In this document: positions 17,630-26,067 of the stretch, in pieces
Numbering within the stretch: the first letter of the stretch is position 1
Layout of the letters: each line of letters opens with the position of its first letter
Source of the DNA: a virus
Direction: 5' to 3' (one strand)
Length of the DNA stretch: 64,000 nucleotides
IMG/VR virus record: IMGVR_UViG_3300007609_001696
Span: 1 to 64,000 of that record
Notes under the pieces: model-generated
What the model was told of the DNA's origin: nothing
The model's database searches: none
Seen by the model: only the letters and a program-made list of their open reading frames with translations
Program-made: the position numbers and the translations under genes

Positions 17630-17964
17630 TTGACTTCTGTTCTGCCGTTGCCAATGTCGGTTTTGTCGATGTATTTGTTTGTTGCCGCATCCTGCTCGTA
17701 GGTTTCCAGCACCACGTGTCTACATACATTTCTAAACCAATTGTCTACCACATCAATTTCGGTTTGTCCTTGGAATCCTTCTTTGCGAAGTTGCTCTACA
17801 AAGTAATAATTCCAGTCAAGTTCAAAACTGCCTTCTGTGGCTTTTGTGCCAATGTCTACACCCAATACCTCTACCCATGGTTCGCCACGATGTGTAGCCA
17901 GCTCTTTGGCAGATTTGGCAGGTTGTTGTTTTTTGTTTTTTACTAGTTTGCTCCACCAGCCCAC
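17626..17964 (-). CDS. Conserved phage protein, 112 aa
   Basis: I place the start at a GTG at 17964 because GGAGG stands 7 nt upstream, within the end of metK. ATG codons further upstream would run through the metK reading frame. The protein then begins (M)GWWSKLVKNKKQ, continues GEPWVEVLGVD...FELDWNYYFVEQLRKEGF, and ends with VDNWFRNVCRHVVLETYEQ. I remember this pattern from T4-like marine phages as an uncharacterised core gene. No enzymatic motif. Confidence 0.72.
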   Translation of the reverse strand: MGWWSKLVKNKKQQPAKSAKELATHRGEPWVEVLGVDIGTKATEGSFELDWNYYFVEQLRKEGFQGQTEIDVVDNWFRNVCRHVVLETYEQDAATNKYIDKTDIGNGRTEVK

Positions 17965-17966
17965 GA

Positions 17967-19055
17967 CTATTCCTCCAGTTGTTCCCATGGCACATCTTTG
18001 TTGCCAAAGTGTCCATATGTGCATTGTTTACTATACTTGGTAAAGTTAAACAAGTCAAATCTTTTTATAATACCGTATGGTGTTAGATCAACGGAATTAC
18101 ACCAACGTAGAATTGCATCTGTATCACCGTCGCTGTCTACATAAACAGCCATTGGTTCCTTAACGCCAATAGCATAACTCAATTGAACAGTGCACCAATT
18201 AGCCATGCCTTTTGCTACAGCGTTTTTTGCCAACCAGCGAGCCATGTATGCTGCACTACGATCTACTTTGGAGGGATCTTTTCCGCTGAAAGCACCCCCA
18301 CCGTGAGGAGCGTAACCGCCATAAGTGTCAACAATAATTTTTCTACCGGTGAGTCCTGCATCCCCATCTGGGCCACCAATAACAAACTTGCCAGTAGGAT
18401 TGATGTATAGCTTAGTAATTCCTTCATTGTATAAATTTCCCAGTGTTTGCTTGATTGCTTGTTTTGCCAGTCGTTCTGCATCAAGTTCGTGCCCTTCGGT
18501 GTGTTGCGTGCTTACAACCACACTGGTTGCATGATCGGGCTGACCGTCTTTGTAGGCAATACTCACTTGGCTCTTTGAATCGGGGCCAAGTACATGCAAG
18601 TTCTGCTGGCGAATCTCTGCCAAGCATTTTAAAATTTCATGCGAGTAGTGAATGGGTGCGGGCATGTAACTGGGTGTTTGATTACAAGCATACCCAAACA
18701 TTATGCCTTGATCCCCTGCTCCAAACTCATCTGTGCCCAAGCTGATGTCGCCACTTTGTTTGTGTAGGTGATTGTGCACTGTTAACTTGCGCCAGTCAAA
18801 TCCTTCTTGTTCGTAACCAATCTGTTTGACCACATCTTTGACTATGTTTTCCACTTGATCTGTAGAGAGATTAAAGTTTTTCACTTCGCCTGCTACGCAC
18901 ACATAATTAGTTGTAACCAATGTCTCAATTCCTGCACGAGTGGTTTCGTCCCCTGCTTCAAGAGCCGCATCCAGTAATGCATCTGAAATCTGGTCTGCAA
19001 TTTTATCAGGATGCCCTGCACTCACCGATTCACTGGTAAAAATATAATCTGTCAT
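17967..19055 (-). CDS. metK: S-adenosylmethionine synthetase
   Basis: The N terminus has SVSAGHPDKIADQISDA (ATP-binding His). The central domain contains GAGDQGIMFGYAC, and the C-terminal domain carries GGGAFSGKDPSKVDRSAAY, the signature of MetK. The enzyme makes SAM from ATP and methionine. At 362 aa it is only slightly shorter than bacterial MetK (about 384). The gene stands directly before queE, a radical-SAM enzyme. The window also encodes two other radical-SAM proteins and a methyltransferase, so the phage probably secures its own SAM supply. MetK is uncommon in phages. Confidence 0.95.
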   Translation of the reverse strand: MTDYIFTSESVSAGHPDKIADQISDALLDAALEAGDETTRAGIETLVTTNYVCVAGEVKNFNLSTDQVENIVKDVVKQIGYEQEGFDWRKLTVHNHLHKQSGDISLGTDEFGAGDQGIMFGYACNQTPSYMPAPIHYSHEILKCLAEIRQQNLHVLGPDSKSQVSIAYKDGQPDHATSVVVSTQHTEGHELDAERLAKQAIKQTLGNLYNEGITKLYINPTGKFVIGGPDGDAGLTGRKIIVDTYGGYAPHGGGAFSGKDPSKVDRSAAYMARWLAKNAVAKGMANWCTVQLSYAIGVKEPMAVYVDSDGDTDAILRWCNSVDLTPYGIIKRFDLFNFTKYSKQCTYGHFGNKDVPWEQLEE

Positions 19056-19072
19056 TTGTTGTTTCCTTATTA

Positions 19073-19924
19073 TTATGTGCCCCAGCCGTTGCCGAAAATA
19101 TCGACATGTAATCTAGGACTGTATCGCCAACCCTCTGACATTGCTAGATGGGCTACGTTTTTGGCGTTTGCTTGATATTCCTCAGCGCACCCGCCAACGG
19201 GCATAATATATACTGGTGCACGTACTCCTGCAAGCGCATATTGGGTAACAGCTTGACGAACTTCCTCCAGATCGGCCTGATCACCAACCACAAACTTAAA
19301 ATAGAGGTTGCTGTTAGGAATGTTAGAATATTCCACTGCAATTTCAGGCCTAATAGCAGAATCCCAAGATTCTCCCGAAACACTGAGTTTTGGGCTACAA
19401 GAAAAAGTCCATGTAATCTGCTTTTGAGTTTCGAGGAATTCACGGAAAGGTCCGCGTAGCTGTTGAGTTGTATTTGTCTCAAAAGTGACATTTTTTAAAT
19501 CCTTCATTTTAGGGTGGCCGAACAGATCTGCGTACAATCTTTGCCATCCTAGTAGAGGTTCCCCTCCTGTTAAAATAAGATGTATGTCTTGCCCGTTGTC
19601 TAGTGTCCAACTGCCGTTTGGTGTTAACTCCAGTAATCGATCTACTACTTCATCAAGTTCACTATCAGTAGCAAGGTGCTTAAACCTAGGATCCCAACTA
19701 GCGTAGCTGTCGCATCCGGTGCGTACAAGAGGTAGTTCCTCAAATGTTGTATAATCTGTTGCAATGACATTTTTATATTCCTCACTTAATTGGCCTTTGG
19801 GCATGCCAAAACCTTCGCATTTAAAATTGCAGCCAAATGTACGCAGGAATACACTAGGCACGCCTACAAACTGTCCTTCGCCTTGCACACTATAAAATGC
19901 TTCTGTGTATCTTAACTTTGGCAT
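19073..19924 (-). CDS. queE: 7-carboxy-7-deazaguanine synthase, radical SAM
   Basis: The sequence YTEAFYSVQGEGQFVGVPSV and LRTFGCNFKCEGFGMPKG are typical of QueE. The GGEP motif appears in LILTGGEPLLGWQR. QueE rearranges 6-carboxytetrahydropterin to 7-carboxy-7-deazaguanine. The start at 19924 overlaps the queD stop (TAATG); an upstream in-frame ATG at 19972 would run back into queD. The classical CxxxCxxC is not complete: the third position is Phe (CNFKCEGF), so another Cys, perhaps in TGCDSYASWDPRF near residue 90, may bind the cluster. That arrangement is an inference. Confidence 0.93.
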   Translation of the reverse strand: MPKLRYTEAFYSVQGEGQFVGVPSVFLRTFGCNFKCEGFGMPKGQLSEEYKNVIATDYTTFEELPLVRTGCDSYASWDPRFKHLATDSELDEVVDRLLELTPNGSWTLDNGQDIHLILTGGEPLLGWQRLYADLFGHPKMKDLKNVTFETNTTQQLRGPFREFLETQKQITWTFSCSPKLSVSGESWDSAIRPEIAVEYSNIPNSNLYFKFVVGDQADLEEVRQAVTQYALAGVRAPVYIMPVGGCAEEYQANAKNVAHLAMSEGWRYSPRLHVDIFGNGWGT

Positions 19925-20511
19925 TATTTTTCTAGCCTTGCTAATGCATCTTGCGGTGACTCCCAGTCCCATTCAGGAATCATTGGCAATGTCTTGTCCT
20001 TTGCCATTTTACGCTGTGCGTCAGTTTTAGCAGTTTCCTCATCAACTTCGCACATAGCATCGTTGCGATCATGCTCGTACACACGCACTCGCTCTACATA
20101 ACAACGACCTTGTGTGATCTTGTAAATGTAGTGATTAACATGTTCCCAGATAAACAAACTGCTCATTTCCATGCTTACGCCACTGGGCAATACACGTAAT
20201 GTGCCCAATAGGCCATTTGTTTCGATGTGATCACTGCCGCGAAGTTGCTCCAATCGCGGATCGTCTGCTGGAAGAACAGTAACATGATCAAAATAGTATT
20301 CTAAAAACTCCTTCACAGGCTTTAGCCCGCCAAACGGAACAATCCATCCATGCTCGTCTGGTTCACCTGCAAATGTAAATTCTACACTGCGATCATATCC
20401 GTGAATTTGGGCACAATGTCCAGGTGATCCATCTTCTTTGATATCAAACCACTGTGCATGCCCACAAGGTAGATACTTGTATACTTTGGTTGACTTAATC
20501 TTAATACTCAT
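19924..20511 (-). CDS. queD: 6-carboxytetrahydropterin synthase (QueD)
   Basis: Contains the PTPS-type elements: CGHAQWFD near residue 16, then CAQIHGYDRSVEFTFAG with the catalytic Cys and a zinc-ligand His. DEHGWIVPFGGLKPVKEFLEYYFDH (D-x-x-G-x-V-x-x-F-x-x-L then DH; segment about 52-76) follows. QueD converts dihydroneopterin triphosphate to 6-carboxytetrahydropterin, the substrate of QueE. It is longer than bacterial QueD (about 120 aa), with an extra C-terminal tail. It is followed by queE and metK, and preceded by a strong promoter with an operator-like palindrome. Confidence 0.88.
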   Translation of the reverse strand: MSIKIKSTKVYKYLPCGHAQWFDIKEDGSPGHCAQIHGYDRSVEFTFAGEPDEHGWIVPFGGLKPVKEFLEYYFDHVTVLPADDPRLEQLRGSDHIETNGLLGTLRVLPSGVSMEMSSLFIWEHVNHYIYKITQGRCYVERVRVYEHDRNDAMCEVDEETAKTDAQRKMAKDKTLPMIPEWDWESPQDALARLEK

Positions 20512-20577
20512 CTCTTGCCTCCGTTGAGTAAGTTTGATGACGCAGAATTTTTAAAGTGGGTTGATGTCGAGACCACT

Positions 20578-20620
20578 GTGTATAATAGAGTATTATACAC
20601 GGTATACGAGGATTTGTAAA
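20578..20620 (-). promoter_or_regulatory. Sigma70-like promoter with operator palindrome (queD-queE-metK)
   Basis: On the minus strand TTTACA (20620-20615) and a perfect TATAAT (20597-20592) are separated by 17 bp. A 10-bp inverted repeat, GTGTATAATA then a 3-bp centre then its complement, spans 20578-20600 and covers the -10 box and start site. That is the usual layout of a repressor operator. The palindrome also places a TATAAT on the + strand. Confidence 0.7.
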
Positions 20621-20621
20621 G

Positions 20622-21137
20622 TTATTTATCACAGATCTGTATTGCAAGAACACTGCGAAGCTCCCCGCAGTTTCTTGTAGGAGCACGGCCAACATGCGGG
20701 TACTTGCTGTTGAAAATTACAGCAGTGCCCGGTTTTGGTAAAACTGATGTGGTACTGTCTTCAAAAATAAAAGTTTCTCCGCCCCAGTTATGATCCCAGC
20801 GTTTGTTGAGATACAAAACACAGGTGATGTGATCATCGTCAGGATGATCTATGTGCACATCCCCATCTAATCCATAGGTGTTGCCTGCAATCATTACTCT
20901 TAGTATTTTTTTGTTCGGATAAAGATCCAACAATTGTTTTACAAGTTCTTTTACGCTTGTAACACAAATATCTTTGAATCGTGATGCATATAGATCATAT
21001 AAATTGATAAACCACATAGGATATGCAGTGTTTTCGTTGCTTTTCTGACCAAATCTCCACAACGGTTGATTTATAAGTTCTCGATTTATTTGTTCCAACT
21101 GTTGTTCAGTTGCAAAATTATCTATAATTTGACTCAT
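20622..21137 (-). CDS. 2-oxoglutarate/Fe(II)-dependent oxygenase
   Basis: The iron-binding triad can be seen as DVHIDHPDDDHITCVLYL (H-x-D near residue 100) and a distal His in AVIFNSKYPHVGRAP, followed by an Arg (ELRSVLAIQ) that would bind 2-oxoglutarate. The fold resembles prolyl-hydroxylase-like phage oxygenases. The start at 21137 overlaps the preceding gene by 20 bp. It may hydroxylate a nucleotide, protein or small molecule; not decidable here. Confidence 0.85.
   Translation of the reverse strand: MSQIIDNFATEQQLEQINRELINQPLWRFGQKSNENTAYPMWFINLYDLYASRFKDICVTSVKELVKQLLDLYPNKKILRVMIAGNTYGLDGDVHIDHPDDDHITCVLYLNKRWDHNWGGETFIFEDSTTSVLPKPGTAVIFNSKYPHVGRAPTRNCGELRSVLAIQICDK
20623..20630 (-). 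promoter_or_regulatory. Late promoter-like octamer GATAAATA
   Basis: Minus-strand GATAAATA formed by the last codons and stop of the oxygenase gene. It may give late transcription of the queD operon in addition to the sigma70-like promoter. Confidence 0.45.
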
Positions 21138-21303
21138 TGTTCTTTGATAGTGCCGCAACAGCCTCGGTTTGAACATCTAATAACAATTCTCGAATCATGT
21201 CTTGTCTGAGACTGTTGAAGCCACGATCTATTTGCCATTTGTGAAGTTCCAACACATTGTCTAACTTATCTTTGAGATCTTGTACAATTTTTTCACTGAT
21301 CAT
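21118..21303 (-). CDS. Small hypothetical protein, 61 aa
   Basis: Start at 21303 is chosen because AAGGA stands 9 nt upstream. The protein is a charged helix (IVQDLKDKLDNVLELHKWQ). It overlaps both neighbours by 11-20 bp. No known family. Confidence 0.65.
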   Translation of the reverse strand: MISEKIVQDLKDKLDNVLELHKWQIDRGFNSLRQDMIRELLLDVQTEAVAALSKNNESNYR

Positions 21304-21475
21304 TTTCAGAATCCTTTTTATCGCTAATACTCCACGTGCCGTCTTTGTTATCATGCCAGTATAGCACAGTGCCTTCTTTCCAGCCCATTTCTTCCAACAA
21401 ACTTTCTGGAAAAGGCAAGATTAAATTGCCCTCGTTGTCCTCTTCGAGGTTTGCAACATAATTTTTATCATTCAT
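21293..21475 (-). CDS. Small AbrB/SpoVT-like protein, 60 aa
   Basis: The segment LILPFPESLLEEMGWKEGTV followed by LYWHDNKDGTWSI has the pattern of swapped-hairpin AbrB/MazE-type DNA-binding domains (hydrophobic LxLPxP, LLxxxGWKEGD, then a beta hairpin). Small proteins of this kind are frequent in T4-like marine phages. It could regulate transcription, though binding has not been shown. It overlaps the phosphoribosyltransferase by 8 bp. Confidence 0.65.
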   Translation of the reverse strand: MNDKNYVANLEEDNEGNLILPFPESLLEEMGWKEGTVLYWHDNKDGTWSISDKKDSENDQ

Positions 21476-22034
21476 ACTTGCCTACGGCCTCCCATGGATA
21501 CACAAGCCAAACGTCCTTTTCTGCTTTGTTAACTTCGTGGGCATAGTAACTAACCAAATCAAACTCTGAACTCAAATTTTCTGTGATCACAGCAAACCGC
21601 ACGTTGCGTCCCCATACACTGTTCCATGCTTCTAGTTCATGTGGTAAACAACTGCTTTCCCAATCATTTTTAATCCAGTTGAATGTAGCGCCTGTGTCGT
21701 TGATATCATCAACGATTAGAATATTTTTGCGTTGCTTTATGTCCCAACGACAGCCTGTTACGCCACTTTCTTCTGTATAGTTATAACCAAACGCATCTTC
21801 GCTCATCCAGCAATTGGTCTCACTGCCGTGTCCGCTTTTATTGTCGCGAAGACTAACTTTAAGTGCTTCGCCGCCAACATCCAACATGTTGCTGATAATA
21901 GTAGCAGGAACATTACCACCTCTGGTTATACCTACAACGTAGTCAGGAATCCACGCATCTTTGTGCATCTGAGTACAGATATCCATGCATGCTGTTTCTA
22001 TGTCTTGCCAACTGTAGTAGTGTTTTTCTATCAT
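21468..22034 (-). CDS. Phosphoribosyltransferase (PRTase type I)
   Basis: The PRPP-binding signature is ILIVDDINDTGATF (about residues 108-121). YVVGITRGGNVPA gives the N-terminal PPi loop. These enzymes attach or exchange a nucleobase on PRPP, usually for purine salvage. The length, 188 aa, is normal for the xanthine/hypoxanthine type. It may serve nucleotide salvage during replication, and it sits two genes from the 7-deazaguanine genes, so a base-exchange role is conceivable. Confidence 0.85.
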   Translation of the reverse strand: MIEKHYYSWQDIETACMDICTQMHKDAWIPDYVVGITRGGNVPATIISNMLDVGGEALKVSLRDNKSGHGSETNCWMSEDAFGYNYTEESGVTGCRWDIKQRKNILIVDDINDTGATFNWIKNDWESSCLPHELEAWNSVWGRNVRFAVITENLSSEFDLVSYYAHEVNKAEKDVWLVYPWEAVGKYE

Positions 22035-22477
22035 AGTGCCTCCTTTGATCTAATGGAAAAATATTCTTCGTGATCTATCCACTGTCCTTGTCGCACAAAT
22101 CCCCAGTTTCTTTTTTTGCTGAAAGGCATAAAAAGAGTCCATGCTGTGATGTCTGGATCTAACTCTATACGATGCAAACTTTGCGGACTGCTTACTCTAA
22201 AATGCCCAGGCCCCCGCCACTTTGCCACAGGAATACCATTTACTGATACCCATTCCCAGTAGCCACCTCTAAGAATAAAAGTAAAATATCCCCATGGGTG
22301 ATCATGGAGGTCATCCGGGTCGCTTTTTAAAAACTTGTGCAAAAATACATTAAATGGAAAATTATTCCTATCCTTGATAAACAGATAATAGCGTTCCAAG
22401 TAAGGCTCTTTGCCTGTTCTGTCAAGTATCACTCGATGTCTGTTTAGTCGTTGCATTAATGTTTTAAACATCACCAC
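22031..22477 (-). CDS. Cupin-like protein, 148 aa
   Basis: Contains a double-His metal-like pattern (DDLHDHPWGYFTFILRGGYWE) and a second conserved His (SLHRIELDPDIT). The beta-rich sequence is typical of small cupins. An ATG at 22471 is an equally good start. Possible roles are isomerase or dioxygenase; nothing is specific. Confidence 0.68.
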   Translation of the reverse strand: MVMFKTLMQRLNRHRVILDRTGKEPYLERYYLFIKDRNNFPFNVFLHKFLKSDPDDLHDHPWGYFTFILRGGYWEWVSVNGIPVAKWRGPGHFRVSSPQSLHRIELDPDITAWTLFMPFSKKRNWGFVRQGQWIDHEEYFSIRSKEAL

Positions 22478-22904
22478 TCCGTTTGATAGTATCGATCATG
22501 TGTTTTTGTTCTATCAAGTCTTCCAAACTGGGCAACGATTCTAGCTTGTGTTTCACTTCAGGACTGTCGCACAATGCTTGTTCTACCATTTCTACTCGGG
22601 TAATAATAGCATCCAGTTTATCGTCTATACGTTCCAGTGTTTCGGCAACTTTTATTTCTTTGCCTGCGCCTCTGTGTATGGTAACATCATTTGGCTGATC
22701 CAGTATATCTGTTAGTGTAAACGAATAGTCACTGTGATCGAACCAACCACTACCGCTCATGTTATCGTCTGAAAAAGACAAATCTAGGGCAGAATCATCT
22801 GCTCCTAGATCTAGTGTGATTGTGTCCTCTGTGTTGTTACTACAGTCCTCGCTGAGCACTATAATGTTAAAAGGATCATAATGGTGATTAGAATTTGAAC
22901 TCAT
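22464..22904 (-). CDS. Conserved phage protein, 146 aa
   Basis: The start at 22904 lies inside the last codons of the S8 protease gene (17 bp overlap). The protein begins MSSNSNHHYDPFNIIVL, has an acidic middle (DLGADDSALDLSF), then DVTIHRGAGKEIKVAETLERIDDKLDAI, which I recall from uncharacterised T4-like marine phage proteins. The last part is a coiled-coil-like helix. Function unknown. Confidence 0.65.
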   Translation of the reverse strand: MSSNSNHHYDPFNIIVLSEDCSNNTEDTITLDLGADDSALDLSFSDDNMSGSGWFDHSDYSFTLTDILDQPNDVTIHRGAGKEIKVAETLERIDDKLDAIITRVEMVEQALCDSPEVKHKLESLPSLEDLIEQKHMIDTIKRSGDV

Positions 22905-25900
22905 ATTCCACGCCGTATTCCACAACATCTTGATCTGTGCCGGCATAGTTGACCCTATTCTCAACGTATGCACCAAGGTTGTGATTGTCTGTATTATAAC
23001 TTAAACTTACACCAAAGTCAACTTCGGTATAGCCACTGCTGAGATTTGCTGTTTGTCGCTGAGTGATTACCTTGCCGTCTATGGTGCGTGCAACTGGAAC
23101 ATCTAAATTAAGATCCCCGCTTACAATCCGAGTAGGAATACTTGCTGTAGCACCAAACACATAGTCGCTAACATTTTTAAACATCCCGACATGAGCTGAT
23201 ACGCTTGTCACGTTGTTGACTTCAGAAACTAAACTACTGTCTGCACCGGCATTGTTAATGCTGTATCCTAATTCTGTGCGTCCGATAAAGTCAAGCCCAA
23301 ACATGTTCTTAGACGCTGTGTAAGCGCCGTACACAGTACGAGTATGATCATCTAATGCAAATACTCCACTAAAATCATTGCCCAACAATTGATCTTTTTC
23401 TTGCACAAACCCAATCTCCCAACTGTTGTACTGTTTGGCAATACCAAACGAGTTTTGGTTGTGTCCTGATACTACCAAGCCCATTGCACGTTGAACACTG
23501 CCTGCTAGACTAGCAAAACTGGACGTGACCTTACCTTGACTGAGATCCTTGGCCCAACTAGCGACACGAGTATCTTCTGTAAAGTTAGCACTGCTGAGAT
23601 CAACGTAGAAGTCACGTTCAAACTTGTCCAGCACCATTGTATTGCTAGCCACACTTCCTAAGTTGATGTTACCTCCGACACCGCCGCTCAACTGTGCTAC
23701 GCCGCCATCGGTTCGGCCTGTTTTGGGGATTCCGGTAGCACCCACTGGTTGCGTAGCACTATCCATGTCAAGCAATCCTTGTCCGTGTACATTTTCATTG
23801 TAGTTGGGAATGTCTTTGTTTGCTGTAGTTAGTACTAATTTAGCCAAGTTTGGTGCTGTCATGTGTGGCCACATTTGATGCAACACTGCTACTGCACCTG
23901 CAACTGCCGGAGCTGCCATACTAGTTCCACTCATATGATTGTAATTGTTGTTGCGCACACTGCTATAAACACTGCTCCCCGGAGCCATAATATAGAAGTC
24001 TTTGATCCTGTATGCATCGTTGCACTGTTGAACAGCATCATTCCAATCCAAGCAAACATGTCCTGCTTTATTACTGGACGGATCGATGCGATCGTTTGCC
24101 GAGTTCCAGTTGCCTACAATCAACATTCTGCCATCTAACACAAGATCGCCATTGTCGTCTGTGACTGTGGCCATTAGACCCGGGTAAGCTGCGTAGTCTA
24201 GTCCGTCGTTGCCGGCAGCCACTGTTAGTACAGTTTGATTGTTGTCTGCAGATACCCAATTTTTTGTGTCATCTACATAACCATTGTAACCGTTGGTGCT
24301 GTAGTACCAATGGTTGTTGCTGAACATACCATTGCCGTGGCTCTCAAGATTGTTTTTCCAGCCACTGTCGAAATTACTGCTGGCACTCATGTTGTAAACC
24401 ACTGCTCCGTTTTGATGTGCCCAAGCAAGCCCTTGCTTGGCGTAAAAGAAACTGTAACCCGTGTTGTTGGTTACTTTGGCAATTAGCAGTTTAGCATCAG
24501 GTGCAACACCCACGGATCCGTTGTTGTTCAACTCTCCGGCTGCAATACCGGCTACATGAGTGCCATGACCGTCTAAATCACTGACATTTGAAGATCCGTC
24601 TAAGAAATTTTTAGTGCCAATTATTTGATCGTCCAATTCTGCATGATTAACGTCGGCACCTGTGTCGGCAATAGCAATAATACTGCCTTTGCCCGTCCAT
24701 CCTCTGCTCCATGCAGCATCTACTTTGATTTCTGCAAGATGATCATCGCCTTTGCTGTCAGTGGCCCAAAATTCTTGCTTGCTTCTATATTCGTCTGCAG
24801 AAAGCACACCGGCAGTAGGAGTGCCTAATGCTGAATCAGAATATTCAACATCAACATATCCGTCAAAATCGTCTTCAACTTCTTGTGTATCATCCACAGA
24901 TTGATTGTTCTTTATGGATACATCAGTTTGTTCAACCACAGTTTCTTTTTTAGGAGAAGCAATTATTTCTTCTGTGGTTACACGGCGAACAATTTTTGTT
25001 TTTGTACTTTCGTCGCTGTATGTTTCCTTGATTGTATCATCCCAGATAGTTTCCACTACTTCGATCTGACCGGTTGTAATTCTATATTCGGTATACTCTG
25101 CGATCACAGTATCACCGTTGGAATTTACACTTTCCTCCTCGTAGACACGAATAAGTAACTTTCTCACGTCTCCGTCTTTGACTTCGATAATTCTGCGAGC
25201 CTTCATTTCGGTACCCATAACTGTTGACTCGGTAAGCGAAACAACTGGCTCTTCAACAACTGGTTCTTCTACCACTGGCTCTTCAACAACTGGCTCTTCT
25301 ACCACTGGCTCTTCTTCAACTACCACTGGCTCTTCTTCAACTACCACTGGCTCTTCAACTACCACTGGTTCTTCAACTACCACTGGCTCTTCTTCAACTA
25401 CCACTGGCTCTTCAACTACCACTGGCTCTTCTTCGATAACTACTTCGCCGTCGGAGCCGGTTACTACTACTAAATTGTTTTCCTGTATGATATTATCTGC
25501 TTGTTGTTGTGATTCTACAGCAACAATTTGAGATTCGGAATAGATATAATTTTCAAATTGCCCCGGATCGGCAATAATGTTTGCTTGTGAAACATCAATA
25601 GGTTTGCCGTAGCTGATTTGTTCTACCAAGGGTTTGACTTTTTGCGATAAAAACTTAAAACTGGCCGCGGCAGTGTAATAATCACTGCTGTACAATATTT
25701 GTGCTTGTTTGATTGGATCTAGCTGATTAATAGAAGCCTGTAAAGCAGACCATGTTGACTCGAGCGCACGAATTGCTCTTGTAGCTGTGTGTGCTATTTG
25801 TTGATCAGAACCTGTGGGATTGGTCAGACTACTCAGTCGCCCAAGTGCATTTAATTGTTGTTCGAGACCGCTGATATTAGCTTGTACTTGAGAAATATTT

Positions 25901-26034
25901 TGGTTTAACCCGGCTTCGTTGAGAATGTTTTGCACAGGTTGAGAAATGGTGTTTGCACCAGAGTTACCTCCACTGCCGCATCCCGCCAACAGGGCTGTAG
26001 CCGAAACTGCAAGTGCTAATTTTGAATACTTCAT
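22888..26034 (-). CDS. Lipoprotein subtilisin (S8) with C-terminal beta-barrel
   Basis: Residues 1-19 form a lipoprotein signal (MKYSKLALAVSATALLAGC, lipobox L-A-G-C19). A helical N-terminal lobe follows (20-190), then a Glu-Pro-Val repeat (200-265), then the S8 catalytic domain. Its triad is Asp457 (IADTGAD), His490 (DGHGTHVAG) and Ser705 (MSGTSMAAP), with oxyanion Asn609. The last 220 residues look like amphipathic beta strands ending in Phe, the usual end of outer-membrane barrels, so the protein resembles an autotransporter. The gene has its own TTGACA promoter. Export to the outer membrane is inferred. A surface protease in a phage is very unusual; it may be host-derived and act in exclusion or remodelling of the cell surface. 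Confidence 0.9.
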   Translation of the reverse strand: MKYSKLALAVSATALLAGCGSGGNSGANTISQPVQNILNEAGLNQNISQVQANISGLEQQLNALGRLSSLTNPTGSDQQIAHTATRAIRALESTWSALQASINQLDPIKQAQILYSSDYYTAAASFKFLSQKVKPLVEQISYGKPIDVSQANIIADPGQFENYIYSESQIVAVESQQQADNIIQENNLVVVTGSDGEVVIEEEPVVVEEPVVVEEEPVVVEEPVVVEEPVVVEEEPVVVEEEPVVEEPVVEEPVVEEPVVEEPVVSLTESTVMGTEMKARRIIEVKDGDVRKLLIRVYEEESVNSNGDTVIAEYTEYRITTGQIEVVETIWDDTIKETYSDESTKTKIVRRVTTEEIIASPKKETVVEQTDVSIKNNQSVDDTQEVEDDFDGYVDVEYSDSALGTPTAGVLSADEYRSKQEFWATDSKGDDHLAEIKVDAAWSRGWTGKGSIIAIADTGADVNHAELDDQIIGTKNFLDGSSNVSDLDGHGTHVAGIAAGELNNNGSVGVAPDAKLLIAKVTNNTGYSFFYAKQGLAWAHQNGAVVYNMSASSNFDSGWKNNLESHGNGMFSNNHWYYSTNGYNGYVDDTKNWVSADNNQTVLTVAAGNDGLDYAAYPGLMATVTDDNGDLVLDGRMLIVGNWNSANDRIDPSSNKAGHVCLDWNDAVQQCNDAYRIKDFYIMAPGSSVYSSVRNNNYNHMSGTSMAAPAVAGAVAVLHQMWPHMTAPNLAKLVLTTANKDIPNYNENVHGQGLLDMDSATQPVGATGIPKTGRTDGGVAQLSGGVGGNINLGSVASNTMVLDKFERDFYVDLSSANFTEDTRVASWAKDLSQGKVTSSFASLAGSVQRAMGLVVSGHNQNSFGIAKQYNSWEIGFVQEKDQLLGNDFSGVFALDDHTRTVYGAYTASKNMFGLDFIGRTELGYSINNAGADSSLVSEVNNVTSVSAHVGMFKNVSDYVFGATASIPTRIVSGDLNLDVPVARTIDGKVITQRQTANLSSGYTEVDFGVSLSYNTDNHNLGAYVENRVNYAGTDQDVVEYGVEYEFKF
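25236..25436 (-). repeat. VEEPVV minisatellite in the S8 protease gene
   Basis: Tandem 15-21 bp units encoding (V)VEEPVV/VVVEEEPVV fill residues 200-265. The near-perfect DNA copies make this tract prone to length change. It probably forms a stiff acidic linker between the signal/helical lobe and the protease. Confidence 0.9.
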
Positions 26035-26067
26035 TGATTGCTTCTCTTGTTTACTACCTACAAGTAT

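Noticed and set aside
20501-20695. Minus-strand ORF over the queD promoter
   Set aside because: It covers the promoter and palindrome and overlaps the oxygenase gene in another frame; no ribosome site.
23863-24828. ORFs opposite the S8 catalytic domain
   Set aside because: Cys/Val-rich shadows; the protease triad lies on the minus strand.
25178-25531. Plus-strand ORF with TTGSS repeats
   Set aside because: It is the antisense shadow of the VEEPVV repeat in the S8 protease gene; no ribosome site or independent evidence.
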